Below, one piece after another: positions 10,876-28,576 of a stretch of DNA of 64,000 nucleotides. The notes under the pieces are model-generated. The model worked only from the letters and a program-made list of their open reading frames with translations, made no database searches and was not told the origin of the DNA. The stretch is from NCBI GenBank assembly GCA_958299035.1, contig CATQJL010000001.1:84259071-84323070 (forward strand), written 5' to 3'. The translations under genes were made by a program, and so were the position numbers. The DNA is from Cylicocyclus nassatus (Eukaryota > Nematoda > Chromadorea > Rhabditida > Strongylidae). Numbering within the stretch: position 1 is the first letter of the stretch; the number at the start of each line of letters is the position of its first letter.

Positions 10876-11426
10876 AAACTTTGTTTGTATCCTGCTAGTG
10901 AGTGTCTTGCAGAAATATCCGTGCATAGGAGAACGATGCCGAAAATGGCCAGTGGCTGTCACGTGCAGGCGTGTATCTTCCAGAATTCGCGGCTGCATCA
11001 AGACTACTTAATTGTGAAGTGGGTTTCTTTATTTTGAAATTAAAAACATCACGTAGTAACGCAAATTGAAGCACTCAAATAATGTTTGGTTTATCTAACG
11101 GAATAAGAGGGAAGAGTGCTTGAGATCGAAATAAAGTCAAAGAAGGGGTTGTTATGAGTCGCTGTTTGTGTTTGAACAACGAATTGGTTGTGCAAAGAAT
11201 GCTGAACAATTTAACAAGAAGACATTGAGAAATAGACGAAACGCATCATCTCAAACGATGTCGCACAGCTTACCAGAACACTTTTAGATCCGCTTCAAAA
11301 CTTTATCAAATGCTGCAAAAACGGAATAGCGGTTATATGAAATAACGTCGCATAGAAAAACAGCCATGGGGACAACATTGATACAGAGCTGTACTTCTAA
11401 CCGTGGTTAGCATAGCTTTGAGACTT

Positions 11427-11601
11427 AGGCTCCCGCCAGAGTGCCGAAGTTATGCCAGCGCTACGCCAGCATTTCGATCGATACACGTATTTCGTTGGGG
11501 TGGGGCTAGCTCAGCAGGTAGATGCCCCCAACGAAATACACGTGTATCGATCGAAATGCTGGCGTAGCGCTGGCATAACTTCGGCACTCTGGCGGGAGCC
11601 T
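11427..11601. repeat. 175-bp palindrome whose loop is tRNA A-box-like
   Basis: Arms of ~74 bp (AGGCTCCCGCCAGAGTGCCG... and its complement) are almost exact. The ~28-base loop reads GGGGCTAGCTCAGCAGGTAG and then ATGCCCC. It contains TAGCTCAGCAGG, a match to the tRNA D-arm/A-box consensus. No B box or full tRNA fold follows, so it is not a tRNA gene. It may be a foldback element that captured, or derives from, a tRNA 5' half. Confidence 0.8.
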
Positions 11602-11860
11602 TATGAAACAGGTAGCAAGGCTTGGGTAGCAAGCTCATCCCCGACTTGAAGACCTCTATTCACTACTTATACAATACCTTGCGTGTCCAACTTCTATTTG
11701 CCAACATTTTCTTTTATTTTCGTAATTAGTATGCCAGCTCACCTTTGTACCACTCTCAGTTCCGCACTTCAAAATTTGCAAAGACTGATGTTTGGCGAAT
11801 GCAGAAGGTATTTTTTGATAGTTAATTATCGCCTATCTACTTAACATTTTCCTCAGCATG

Positions 11861-11971
11861 ATATCGTTAAATGCACCTTGGTGAATTGATTTCAAATCTA
11901 ATACCTTCAACATTCTTGGACAGATCTCTAAATAGAAGTTATGGAGTGCAAGGTGCGTTTAACGATATCAT
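11861..11971. repeat. Short inverted repeat
   Basis: GATATCGTTAAATGCACCTTG near 11861 pairs with CAAGGTGCGTTTAACGATAT near 11949. The arms are ~21 bp around an ~67-bp spacer. The surrounding 11602-13460 otherwise holds nothing I can support. Confidence 0.6.
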
Positions 11972-13460
11972 TCATTTCAGATCGTCACTGACTTGAGATC
12001 CTTCTGACCAAAACCAGTACGCGAAACCAGCCATGAACAACGTTTCGAATGCAGCTGAACTGATCCCACACCGTAAATATCTTTGCACACTGCGGCTTAG
12101 GTAGCAAATGAATGTAATCATCCAACTCATCGCAATCATCGCATTAGAAATACTTTAAGGTGATAGAACAAATCCGATCAAAGTGGGTTCTAACTGTACT
12201 CCTACAGGAAGCGTAGCAGATCCTCCACAGACTCTTCCTCCCTCCTCTAGGCGCGTCTTTGGGAGGTAATTCTCTTCGCGCCTACCTCGCATTCACAACG
12301 CTCTTATCCTGCGTCTTACATTAGTTCTCTTCCGAACAATCGCCTTGTTCCCTTGTTCGTCCTGGCATCAACTGAAACTCACATAAACGTTGTGAATAAT
12401 TTCCAGAAAATAAAAGTGTTGTTGGAACAACAAGAAAACCAGCAATCATTAGTAAAAGAAACTTTTCAGTGGTATTTCGCTTTAAAAACTGCTCCCTTTG
12501 AATAATGTCCCCAATTATTCTTACAAGGATATGAATTTCAGTCTAATCGGCTAGCTGAAAAGTCGGAAAAAGAAGAAGACTTTAGAACTGTCTGCGTAGT
12601 CGAGTATTACGGAAGTGCTTATAATCAAATACGCTGCGCAGATGAGGGTGCATAATTATCATATATTCAATGGCGACGATAAAAAGTATTGAAAGTACCT
12701 GCTTTGACAGTCTATGCATTTCGTAGACAGTTTCTTTTCACAACACATCCATTGCTTTATCATCACCAAAGCGTAGTCTGTATGCTGAAGTTTCATTAAT
12801 GCCAGAAGAAAGCGATCGCTCGGAGGGGAAGTAAAGCAGCATATACGAGATATGTGCGAGTGCGCGAGATAGGCGTAGATAGGCGCAACAGGATTATTGC
12901 CCCTCAAGGGCGCGCCTGGAGTAAAAGCGGAGAGTCTTTGGAAAATTGTGCACGTCCCCCTCCTACAGTGTCACTACAATGTGCCACCAGCAAATCAATA
13001 ATGTGTCAGCACATCAAATAATCAGTTGATAAGGGAAGGATGTTTAGTCGAAGTGGCTATTTTAGATGATGTATATTATATTGAGGGAATGAAACGCTAA
13101 TTTCGAATTTGCCTTATCTGCGGAGCATCCCTGAACAAGGAGTTATGAGCGTTTGGATATTGAACGTGCATTTAGAATAATATAAGTTGCTAGTCCTTAA
13201 ATAAGCAACCGTGATATAAAAAATAATCTAAAGGGAAGAGAATACTTGGTGACCGTGGCCTTTCACCTTATTACTGTAATTATCTGCGGAACGATTATTT
13301 AGAAAAACCATGCCTTCTCCTACTTGACGTGTTTACACTATCAGTAATGTCGATAGTAGGTGTTGAACGGTCAGCGGTTAACGCTGGTGATTTTACACAA
13401 CGGATGCCGGTTTAAGGCTGAGCCCGGGCAAAAGGTCGATTCTGAGCTCTATTGCTTACC

Positions 13461-13815
13461 TGGGCCTATTCGCTATGCTAAATCCGAGAATTCACATCGG
13501 AAAGCTCGAAAGCGGCGAAAAGAGGGCTCTGAGGCAAGACAGTAATCAGCAGCGACTTCACTTTTGTGAAGTCGCTGTCCCAGCTTCAGGAGTGATCTTC
13601 TCGATTCCGCTAGCCGCTTCAGCATTGCCACCGGTCAAGTGTAAAAGCGTGACTTGAAACTGGTGCAGAAGATCGCTTCTGAATCTGGAAGAGTGACTTC
13701 ACATGGAAAGCTCCGCCCACCGGCTGATCCCCCCCCCCCTGCGTTAAAGCCCTTTTTTTACCATTTTCGTGCTCTTCAATATGGATTCTCGGATTGTGCA
13801 TAGCGAATAGGCCCA
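13461..13815. mobile_element. MITE with ~65-bp TIRs and an internal perfect hairpin
   Basis: TGGGCCTATTCGCTATGC at the left end is the reverse complement of the right end GCATAGCGAATAGGCCCA, and similarity continues inward for ~65 bp with mismatches. Inside, 13550-13577 form a 12-bp perfect stem with a TTTT loop (CAGCGACTTCAC / GTGAAGTCGCTG). A C12 tract lies near the right arm. No ORF. Confidence 0.75.
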
Positions 13816-14274
13816 AAAAAGCACAATTCCCAAAGTCGCATTTTTGCTAGGACACTGCCTCTGTCAGTGGAAGAATTTTTGCCTATGCTTTCACTAACGC
13901 TATTTTTTCTCGGAAAAGCGTTCCCCAGATAAAGAGAGAGATCAGCGTCTAGAGGCGAGCATCCTGATGTATAACGTATTTCAAAAGTCCACGGTCACCA
14001 GTTATCCTTCCTTATGAGAGTACTTATCAAATAAAGTGTTATTGCTGCTTCATTGGGGCACCAAACAATATCGCAATTATTTTTTCTTCACTTGAATATC
14101 CAGCAGTTTTTGCTCCAGTAAACACTCTGTTCCGCAGATAAAGAAGGCAGACTTAGCTTCTCACGCCCTCATGTTGTACGTCCTACCTGGAAAGCCATTT
14201 TGATAGAACATCTTCCCTTGCAAGCAAAATCTGCAAAAATTGGCGAAAACTCGCTGCCGGCCGCGAACTTACCG

Positions 14275-14645
14275 CGTATTCACCCCTCCCCCCCCCCCCC
14301 CCGAGAATGGGTCGCAAAATTTTTGAAATTTACTTACGTCCCTAACAAAAATGTGCAAGTGACTTGTTTGTTCTTGTAAATAACTAAAATAATTTTTAAA
14401 GTTTTTCAAAATAATTCAAATTAGCCCTGTAAAAGAATTTTTTGGGAGCATGGCTGCCGCTTCGCCCCTTTTTGGAATTTAGGGTTTTGGTTCTGCAAAC
14501 AATCTAAGAAGCGCCCCAAAATTTTTTTTGGAGTGCGTGGCTGACGCCACTCCCCTTCTTTTGAAAAAAGGTTTTGCTCCAACCCTCTTCCTCCCCCCCC
14601 CCCCCTCCCCCAACTCTCCCCGGGCGAAAATCCTGCTACCTGAGA
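14275..14645 (+). repeat. C-tract dispersed repeat, copy A
   Basis: Two poly-C tracts (about 14284-14302 and 14592-14612) bracket a body that starts CGAGAATGGGTCGC, contains TTCTTGTAAATAACTAAAAT and CCTGTAAAAGAATTTTTTG, and ends with CGAAAATCCTG. The same order of blocks recurs at 46046-46385 and 52920-53175. It is an uncharacterised interspersed family, all three copies in the same orientation. The following 14646-15734 has a 101-codon open frame at 14771-15076 that I could not assign. Confidence 0.75.
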
Positions 14646-15734
14646 TATTTTTGAGTGAATTGTAAATGCTTTATACGATTTACCCAAGAACTGCTCAATC
14701 ATGTGATAGCAAGTTGGATACAAAACAAAGCTCGATCGTAGCTTGCATGTAGCTGTCAGCAGAAAGCTCTATGCTTTCGGAAACCATTTCTGTCGTCGGG
14801 GGATCATACAACGTTATCCCGTTTTGCAACAAAGCGAAGTCCACTTTTCATGACACCAAGACGTACAATTTAACCAAGACGTCTTTTTCTAAGGGTCCTT
14901 ACTTATCTCTTATGACATCTTTCAGCAGTGTAACCCTTCAATATTCGCCGATTATTCAGTCACTAAACACAAAACATATGTATCATACCGGTTTCTTGTC
15001 AAAATCTAAAGAAGTGTGTCTCGATGTAAACGGCTCTTTTGAGGCAATAAATCAAAATTCTAATCGAAATTTATGAGCGAAAGTTTTACCGTTTCTGTGT
15101 AGGGCAAAGTACAGAGAAGGCGTGACAGACTTGCTATCTCTATTTTCTACTAATTCTGGTAGAATCAGGAATAATGCCGAAATGAATCTATCAAGATTCT
15201 AAGTCCAATGTTTTACGACGAGCAGAGATGGAAAGAAGATTCTTGCTCAGGTAACCCCTTTTTGCATATTCAAGTATTCAAACTTTACATTTTCTCCTCA
15301 CGACCCTTCAATTTCGAGAAACCTAGTTCCAACCGAGAAAATCAACACTATTAACAATTTTGTGAAACGACTGAGAAATGAATGACCTGATTCAAGGATG
15401 CGATTGTGTGACCTTTGATCACTTACGCGCTGTCATAACATTAGTTCATTAGTGTCACCACTACTATGTAGTAAACTTCCAGTTTCTGGACGGACAAGGA
15501 CACAAAAGAGTACTTTGTTCTCTGTGGACTAAATGAAGAACATTTGTGCCTTTAGGTTTTTATCTCGAGTAGGTGACACAATGTAGTGCAGACCATTAAT
15601 TTTTCGAAATGGTATCACATCACATAACTCCATACAAGACAATACTGCATGTCATACGAACAATATTTTATACCAAAAAATTGGCAAAATCAATAAGGGT
15701 GATCGATAATACTAGGCATTGTGTAAAACGTGTC

Positions 15735-16060
15735 TACTTACCTGACTTTGCGCTGACTCCCAGCCCCCAGCTCAAACTTTGCAAGAAAGCGATGAAGTTG
15801 ATAAAAGTAATCGATATTTTTGGACTGATATTGTATATCCAATCAGCATGCTCACCCCCCCCCCTCTGGCAGGCCCAAGACCCGTAGCTCGTCTTTCCAA
15901 ATCGATAAAAACTGATATCGATCGATAAGGAAAATAGCTTACAACCCCCCCCCTCTCGAAGCGTTTGTGTGCAAACTTTGGTCCCGATCGGTTCAGAAAT
16001 GAGTCTACCTGGCACATAGATATAGATCGACAAACATACAGCAGATATTCATGTTTATAT
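15735..16060 (+). mobile_element. RTE-like non-LTR retrotransposon 3' tail (or derived SINE), copy 1
   Basis: The blocks ATCGATATC-rich, TTTGGTCCCGATCGGTTCAG, GGCACATAG and a terminal TTTATATATAAG match, in order, the copy at 44925-45220. The TTTGGTCCGGATCGGTTCAG motif followed by ACAGACAGA and a TATATA-rich end is characteristic of RTE-clade 3' ends in many animals. No reverse transcriptase frame is present. The assignment is from remembered family features. Confidence 0.55.
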
Positions 16061-16279
16061 ATAAGAAGATTTTATTCATTTACATATTCATTTGCACTTT
16101 TCTAATTTTCATTTATTGTTTCCATTTTTGAACAATTTCCATGTGTTCTCTTTTTTGAACCTGGGCATTTTTGTTTTGATCGTTGTGTAGGATTTTCTTA
16201 TGCCGAAACCAGGTTAATTGGTAGAACTTTGTTGAACATTTTTGAACATATTTGTTGATTTACATTCATTCAGCAGAAG

Positions 16280-16504
16280 GGCCGGGCATACTTCACGCGA
16301 TCAGTCGCGACGCGATTTCGCAATTCGCCAAAACTCTTCAGATCCAACATTAGCGAACTGCAAATGCATAGTGTGTATAACTTACATGGATTAATAAAAT
16401 GCCATATCTTCTGTATATTTAGAATATGCTTACAGAAGTTACGGACAGTTGGAATATTGCCAAATCGCGTCGCGACTGAAATCGCGTGAAGCATGCTCGG
16501 TCCG
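16280..16504. repeat. Inverted repeat with CGCGA-rich arms
   Basis: The left arm 16280-16326 (GCCGGGCATACTTCACGCGA...) pairs with the right arm ~16455-16504, containing GTCGCGACTGAAATCGCGTG. The arms are ~48 bp with a few indels and the spacer is ~130 bp. It is probably another small foldback element. Confidence 0.65.
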
Positions 16505-17045
16505 TTAGTTTGCACTCTCCTCATCCACCTCTCATTGAGCACTATATAACGAAACTTATACGTAAACAATGCTTGACTCCTCTCCGCATGCGAGATGCTT
16601 CTGTAAAATTCTTAATTTGTTTGCAAGCGCCAAAAAAGAAGTCAACAACGATTTTTATCACATGTATAATTTGACGATAAACAGACAAAGTTGTCAAATC
16701 TAAGTGAGATCATTCGCTCGAAAATACAATGTAAACCTAACAAAGAAAAATTAATAGCATGAGTAAGTATTTTACAGTGAAGACCAGAATATGTCTGACA
16801 CGGATTAGAAGGAATGTACAAGAATTAGTATGCTCAAATGGCTCAGAGCCATTTTGAGAAGTGGAATGTGAAATTGCAGACAAAATCACAGTTGTGTAGT
16901 AGGCAACAATGAACAAAAAATAACAATCCTAGTTTTGACTTCAGGCGAGGAGCGAAGTCTGAGCATCCGAGCAGCTTCCAGCTGTGAGTTTCATATCCAG
17001 ATTAGAGGAAATTTTGAAGGGAAGAAGCTGCTGAGTTTGAAGCGC

Positions 17046-22488
<5,443 letters not shown>

Positions 22489-22548
22489 AATAGCTTGTTC
22501 AGCAGAAGTAGATTGCTTGGCGTAAATTAGTGACAGTAGACAATTGAG

Positions 22549-22550
22549 CT
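22549..22550 (-). promoter_or_regulatory. Possible trans-splice (spliced-leader) acceptor of the esterase
   Basis: On the minus strand TTTTCTACAG ends at 22549, about 60 nt before the predicted ATG at 22488. That is a nematode-like acceptor with no upstream donor evident, fitting spliced-leader addition. Inference only. Confidence 0.4.
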
Positions 22551-22600
22551 GTAGAAAACTCAGTTGTATTGTGGTATGTGGATGGTAGCCGGAAAGGCCC

Positions 22601-22609
22601 TTTTATACA
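22601..22609 (-). promoter_or_regulatory. TATA box of the esterase
   Basis: The minus strand reads CTGTATAAAAGGG, a strong TATA-type core element ~50 nt upstream of the candidate acceptor and ~115 nt upstream of the ATG. The spacing suits a short outron that is removed by trans-splicing. Confidence 0.5.
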
Positions 22610-25600
22610 GCGATAGTGTAAAGATAGTCACGTCATGCGAATCGAGTAATAGCATGGGCGGGCGAGAGAGCGTAAGGGGCGGTGGCGAACGGTGGTAGGC
22701 AAGACGGGGGGGGGGGGGGGGGAGATGGGAGAGAAAGGGAGTAGAGTGTAGTTTGTAGCACTGGAGCGATCCAAAACACTCCGCTCGACCCCTTGGATAA
22801 AAAGATGACAATGTAGTTTAGGTTATCTAAGATCGCTGTCTGCACGCCTAATGTAATGTTGTCCTAGCTCTCCCATACAGAACCACATTCTTGAGAAAAA
22901 CAAAAAAAATGTCTAAATAATATTGTGGCACCTTCTATCCCCCCCCCCCCCGCCCTCAAAGTGCAAAGTGCACTTTTTCTGACACTTGTGTTCTGTTGCA
23001 TTGAAAATGCAGGAAATCGGATTTTATGGGCAAATGTTACTGCAAATTTTCGATTTGTTTTGGGTGGTGAATTTTTGGAGCCAGACAGACAGAGAACATG
23101 TAATGCAAAAGTCTATCGAACAAAGAAAAACCACCGAATTTTGATTTTTTGCAAAACAAGTTCTTCAGTGCTAATATTGAAGCAGTATAACACCTCTTAT
23201 TGGTTGGCAGAAGAGATCATATTATTTTTGAAATCATTTTATGCCTATTTTCTATCATTTCAGGTGTAACTATTGTAGCATGCGTGAAATATAAGCCTTG
23301 ATTTCAAATTTGTATTGAAGAGCTAAGACAGATCATTCGAAAGAACATTCCTTCTAGGATACTTCAATGAACGGGGTGGTATCTACCTATTTCAAGATTT
23401 CTGGTCACGATGTATAGTAATCAGATGTTTGGAGCAGGTACACTGTACTAAATTCAGGTTTATAGCTGACTACTCGCCAGAAACTAAGGCAGGCCCAAAC
23501 CGAATGTTCAAGCTTATTGTGTTGTTGTCTATCGAGGGGAAACAATCCATGTAGCGGTGAAAAAGACAAAAACAACTGGTAGTAAGGAGGACGCAAAATG
23601 AAATCTCTTGTATATCGAAACCTAGCCCGATAGCTCTTGTGAAGCCCAGAATACGAGCAAATTAGAGAGTGTTAAAATGGGGTGCCACGGCTTTGCTAAA
23701 AAAGACAGGTGTGTGGAAAGTTCAAATAGAATAGGGCAATTTTTTGATGGTTCTAATTTAGTCTTTTGAAGTTGTTTTTGTGACCAAAATATTGAAATGA
23801 GAGTGCGAAAAAATTCACGTGCACCAAATCATTCACTTCGGGTCTAGACTAATCTAGGTTGTAGGCTACAATGTGCCACTGTAGCAATGCTCAACTTTTG
23901 TTTATCACTTAGAAAAAAATCTTGTTGCAGATGATGAGAATACAAAAAATGATCTTAACCTTGATGACAAGAAGTGCAAGTTGACAGTTTGAACGTCGCC
24001 AAGACTATATACCATACATCACTGGCCAAATAAAGAAAACTTGCATGGAGTTTTGGCAAACAGAATGTTTATTGTGGAACAGACTTATGTTGTACTAGAC
24101 GAAGACGGTGCAAGAAAAGATAAGATCTCAGGGCGAAAGCGCTGTTTTGATTTTCTGTTTTCTAGTGGGTCATTCGCTAATGGCCACACCTATCTTCGGG
24201 AATCTCATTGTTGATTTGAAGTTTTTGGGCGCGAGATCTCAGACGAAGGCTGAGACACTGAGGACGTTTGATGAGTTTTTGACCTACGAATGCAAATTAG
24301 TCAAGTTTAGATATTCCTTGATTCAATAAAATTCCCCTGAACCTACAAGTGGACAGTTAAGATTTGTAAAAGAATCCAAACTGAAAGAATCCAAATGAAT
24401 GAAGCAAGTTGAATGCAGAATGCAAATTCAACTCAATTGACTTCTTATCAGAAAAAAAAGACGTATTCAAGGAAAAATTATTTATTGTAAACATATTTTT
24501 AATAATCTCCGCTAGGCAAACTTCTCAATACCTGTTTCGGAATTCTTCCAGAAACCTATCATTTGAGAAAAATTAGTCAAATGCTCAAACGGGAAAAAAT
24601 TTCCGAAAAATAAAAGCAGAAACTTTCGGAAAGTCTCCACTCTGCAAAGATTCACGCCAATACTCCTGAGACAAAATTCGACGTCTGCTACTGACTTTCC
24701 TCATTGTGAAAACCCAAAAAATCTAAGAAATTGTAGAAAACGCGATTTTTTTCTTTCAAAAACGGGAAGATTCTCCGTCGTGCCAGGGTAAGCTTGACAA
24801 ATTTTTATCGTGTCGAGAAATATATGCAAAAAGGCAAGAGTAAGACTATGCATATGGCTGTTTTTTCCAACCAATTTATTTTTTTCATTCTAATCGCTCC
24901 TAGGCATACCTACACAATCTATGGAAGGCGAAAAACTCAAAGACGTAACATCTTGAGTAAAAAAATTCTAATCAAATAAATATATCTATCGGCCTGCATT
25001 TTGGCGGTCATCTCTTCTACGGGCTAATCATCCATATCTGCTTACATGCTGCAATGTGTTTATTTCCGCTCAAAGTCCGATTTCCTTAGAATTATTTCGC
25101 TTCGCCTAATATGCAATAGTCTGCCATAATTTTCAAGCATAACCCTCTACTTATCCAACAATCGCAACGCGCAACCCACGCACAAATGTGTATTACCCAA
25201 AGCGATGAGTCAGAATGACTAATGGTCAAATATTTGTGCGCGAAACGATAAAAAGAATTGAAAAGCCATCTGGACATGTATACCACTCAAAATTCTCTGT
25301 TCGAATGTCGCTCAAGAGCCTTCGAGAAAAAAAGCAAAAAAAGCGTCGGCTATACAATTGTCCGGTGTGGGAGTTGAAATTGCAGAGAAAGGACAAATTT
25401 TTCGATGCAATGCAGTCGGGACCGCTATTCGAAAACAAATTTCCTTTCGAAAAGAGGGGGAGAAGTTCTCGCAAAAGCTGCTAACTCTGCATTCGATACG
25501 TGCCTTTCATCTGGGTTAAAATCTTTTTTCAGCATCAACTACGAATACCATTGCAATTTCGAAAAAAAAGAAGGTCTGCAACAGATTTTTGCCATGTTTT

Positions 25601-27892
25601 CATAACGACAAAACCGCCCGTTCGGTACAGCTGAACACTTGAAGCTCACAGTTTAGACGGATGTCCCTTCATTACTGTGGTTAACGGTATAAACTCTGAG
25701 GAGGATTTTGCTCTAATGAAAGGAAAATTTGGCCTCACAATAAGCTTCAAAAAATATGAAAACCCCTATCTCAATCAAATCTAGTAGCTGAGAAGATAAA
25801 ATCTACTATTCGTGTGACCTTCGTTCAAAAGTTGCAGGTGCACCGCAACAATTTCTGAATTGCCTCATAATTTTATTCACCAAAACAATTCTTGAAAACA
25901 GGCGTTTCATTCAGTGATACACTGCAGTAGGATTCCTACCGTAATCCTACAATAAAAAAGGACAATCAGTGACACGTATTGTCCTGGAAATCGAAAAGAC
26001 CGTGCATAACAGATCTCTAATCCTAGATTTATATGGATGACTGCAAAATGATATCAAAGAGTCCAAATAGAGCAGAACGATATGTTGAATAATCTGCAAT
26101 TTTTCTGCAATGTTCACAGGCCAAGGTTATCCATGGTCAGCAGGGTTGACATAGCGATAAAAGGAGAAAACCTGCCACATGTGATCATTGATTGGTGAAA
26201 CGATACATGTCAAAGACAAAGGACGGACACATATCGCATGGAGTGTCATACTGCTGGCGAAAGTGCGAAAAATATCTTGCAATGGAGAGAAATTTCGCGC
26301 GCGCACTGATGCGAACAAAATCGTTGGAGAAGATCTGGAAGATTCACGTGTTTGTTTCATTACGAGAATAATATCTCGGGAAAGAACGGGGTTAGATTGA
26401 TGAAAGATCGCTCGGCACGCTCATCAATGTCACCGTTTTTCTCAAGGACTAAAGATGAAAAACAATGCGAACAAAGCGAAGATGCAATCAGTGGGAGCAA
26501 AGATTCTATTTGGCCGAAAATCAGGGCGCTGCTAAATTTGGTATACCTATAGGTCGTTGAGTATGATCTGAAATCGGTAGATCATATGATTCATTTGCGC
26601 TAACAATAAGTACTTTGGGTACAAAATTAGGACCAGACCGTACTTTATATCGTATAAAGGGCGGCAATAGGTCCGGTTTCAGTTGTGTCTAAAGTCGAAC
26701 TCAAATGAGTGAACCGCAAGGGAATGGAATGGCTTAGCTAAAATCTTCCATTTAGCATTCATGTGAGAAGCGCAGGTGCCCAGATTAGCCCTGACACCAT
26801 CTTTAAATTTGCCTTACTGGCCTCCATCAATAAATTACAATAAAAGTTGGCAGAATACAGAGTACTTTTCAAAAAACAACCCAAGTGCCGATCACCTTTC
26901 AACTCCCAGAAATGCATGTCGACATCTTCAAATGTTTGGAACCGGCTGATAAAATACATAGAAATGGAAAGTGCAATACTTTAAATTAATTTCCTTTGGA
27001 ATACTGTAGGCGAGTGCTAACAAATTCTCACAGAAATACTGTAGTTAACAATATCTTTGTAAAGAAGTGTTCTCCTAGTTCTTAAGGAAGATATGCTGGT
27101 CTTTTTAAATTTTCACCGAAAATGATATTTGTTGAATGCTAGTTCCAACAAGATAGCTGTGGGCGAAGTTTGCCAATTTTATCTTTAGCCGCAAAAAAAG
27201 CAGGGTACAACTCTATAACACTACAAGATTTGCAGGATACAAATAATATGTGAGGAAATAGGACTGCTAGGAGGAGGTGGGGGAGGGGGTGGGGTACGAC
27301 TATTTGATTACCTTTACTTCTCGATTTTTAGCTGCGAAGCTAAAAATACAGTAAGCCTAGAAGTGAATTGTTCAATAAATGAATGTTATTCGTATGAATA
27401 AATGGAAGTCATACATCTCTGGAAAAAATACAGCCCTTAGATTGAAAGTCATTCCGTAATTTAGCAAAATTACAATCATAATTGGAGTAGAGTGGATGTC
27501 TAGAGGTCTATAGGTTGATTAAGTGTTTCATCACCTTGATTCAAAATCAATAAATTAATTCATATAGACAAGTTCATTCAATTATGCTTTCTACACGTTC
27601 AATATGGAACAAACTCCAAAAACAGCACAATAGCCACGTTTTGGCCCTATTGTACAAGAACTGGCTCCGTGTAAAGCCTCGATGAAGACAAATAGCATTG
27701 AAAAACCTGTCGCATTGTCATCAGAATTGCAAATCCAGTAGAAGTGTAACATAAAAGGTGTAAAGGTGATAGCAAGAAGTTCATATTGAGGTTTTTCTCG
27801 AATAATTTTTGATGAATTGGCCTTGTATGGATCATAAATACGACAAAGGAAAGCAAAGATTCATCTCATTGTCTGAGTGTTGCAAAAATTTG
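22610..27892. other. Gene-poor stretch with homopolymer tracts
   Basis: I found no supportable gene. The stretch contains a G17 tract (22706-22722) and a C13 tract (22939-22951). Open frames of 60-114 codons (for example 22925-23269 +, 25215-25484 +, 26188-26400 +) match nothing I know and are mirrored by open frames on the other strand. Just upstream of the esterase promoter the sequence is purine/pyrimidine-skewed. Confidence 0.5.
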
Positions 27893-28576
27893 CTAGAACG
27901 ATGCCAAAAAGTTGTCCGATGAGCTGGCGCTAGGCTGACACCCGATTGGCACCAAACTGGCACCAGACTGGCACCACATCGGCACCAGCTTGGCACGACG
28001 CGGGAAATTTACTATTCTGTTGTGAGCCTTTGTTTTCGAGCACATACAATGGAAGCAATGTGTTTTTCGATTTATAACGATGTTTATTAAACATGCACTC
28101 TCCATCAATGACGTCAATGTGCACAAGCGTGACGCAGTGATAAACAACAACAACAGAAACATCTTTTCAGTTTCAAGTGTTTGGCTGTTGTTGCATTCGA
28201 AGATCGTATTATGCTTGGAACAAATACTCGAAGAATTTCGACTCATCGCTTGTTTTCGAAGAGATTGAAAAGTTTTGAGAATGTGATTCGTTGTTGTGCG
28301 CCGTTCATGTGCAGGGTCGAAAGAATTGCGTAAGAATGTGGTAGATCTTATCTGTTCCTCGAAATGATTACGTACTGGCGCATTTTCAGTCCACACAACA
28401 AGTTTTATAAGAAGGTTATTTTGGGAGTTGATTAAGAAAAATAAGCCAAAAAGAGATTGGTGGAAAAACACAAGTCTGGTCATTTTTAATGGAAACAAAA
28501 GGTAATGCAAAAGCAATAACTTTGCCAATTTATAACCTCTTTTAACAGTCATTTTCCCCCTCAAACACAAAATCAT
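27893..28576 (-). CDS. Unassigned 227-codon open frame
   Basis: This is the longest uninterrupted frame in the window. It starts at an ATG at 28576 and is rich in Leu, Phe, Ser and Asn, with a hydrophobic stretch MFLLLLFITASRLC near residue 135. The C-terminal part overlaps a short 11-12-bp tandem array (TTGGCACCAAAC / TGGCACCAGAC, about 27940-28000), which yields the low-complexity tail. I recognise no family, and the length is within reach of chance in 64 kb, so treat it as doubtful. Confidence 0.15.
   Translation of the reverse strand: MILCLRGKMTVKRGYKLAKLLLLHYLLFPLKMTRLVFFHQSLFGLFFLINSQNNLLIKLVVWTENAPVRNHFEEQIRSTTFLRNSFDPAHERRTTTNHILKTFQSLRKQAMSRNSSSICSKHNTIFECNNSQTLETEKMFLLLLFITASRLCTLTSLMESACLINIVINRKTHCFHCMCSKTKAHNRIVNFPRRAKLVPMWCQSGASLVPIGCQPSASSSDNFLASF

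Noticed and set aside
11503..11530. tRNA gene suggested by the A-box-like TAGCTCAGCAGG
   Set aside because: No acceptor stem, anticodon arm or B box (GGTTCGA-type) follows. The sequence is the loop of a longer palindrome.
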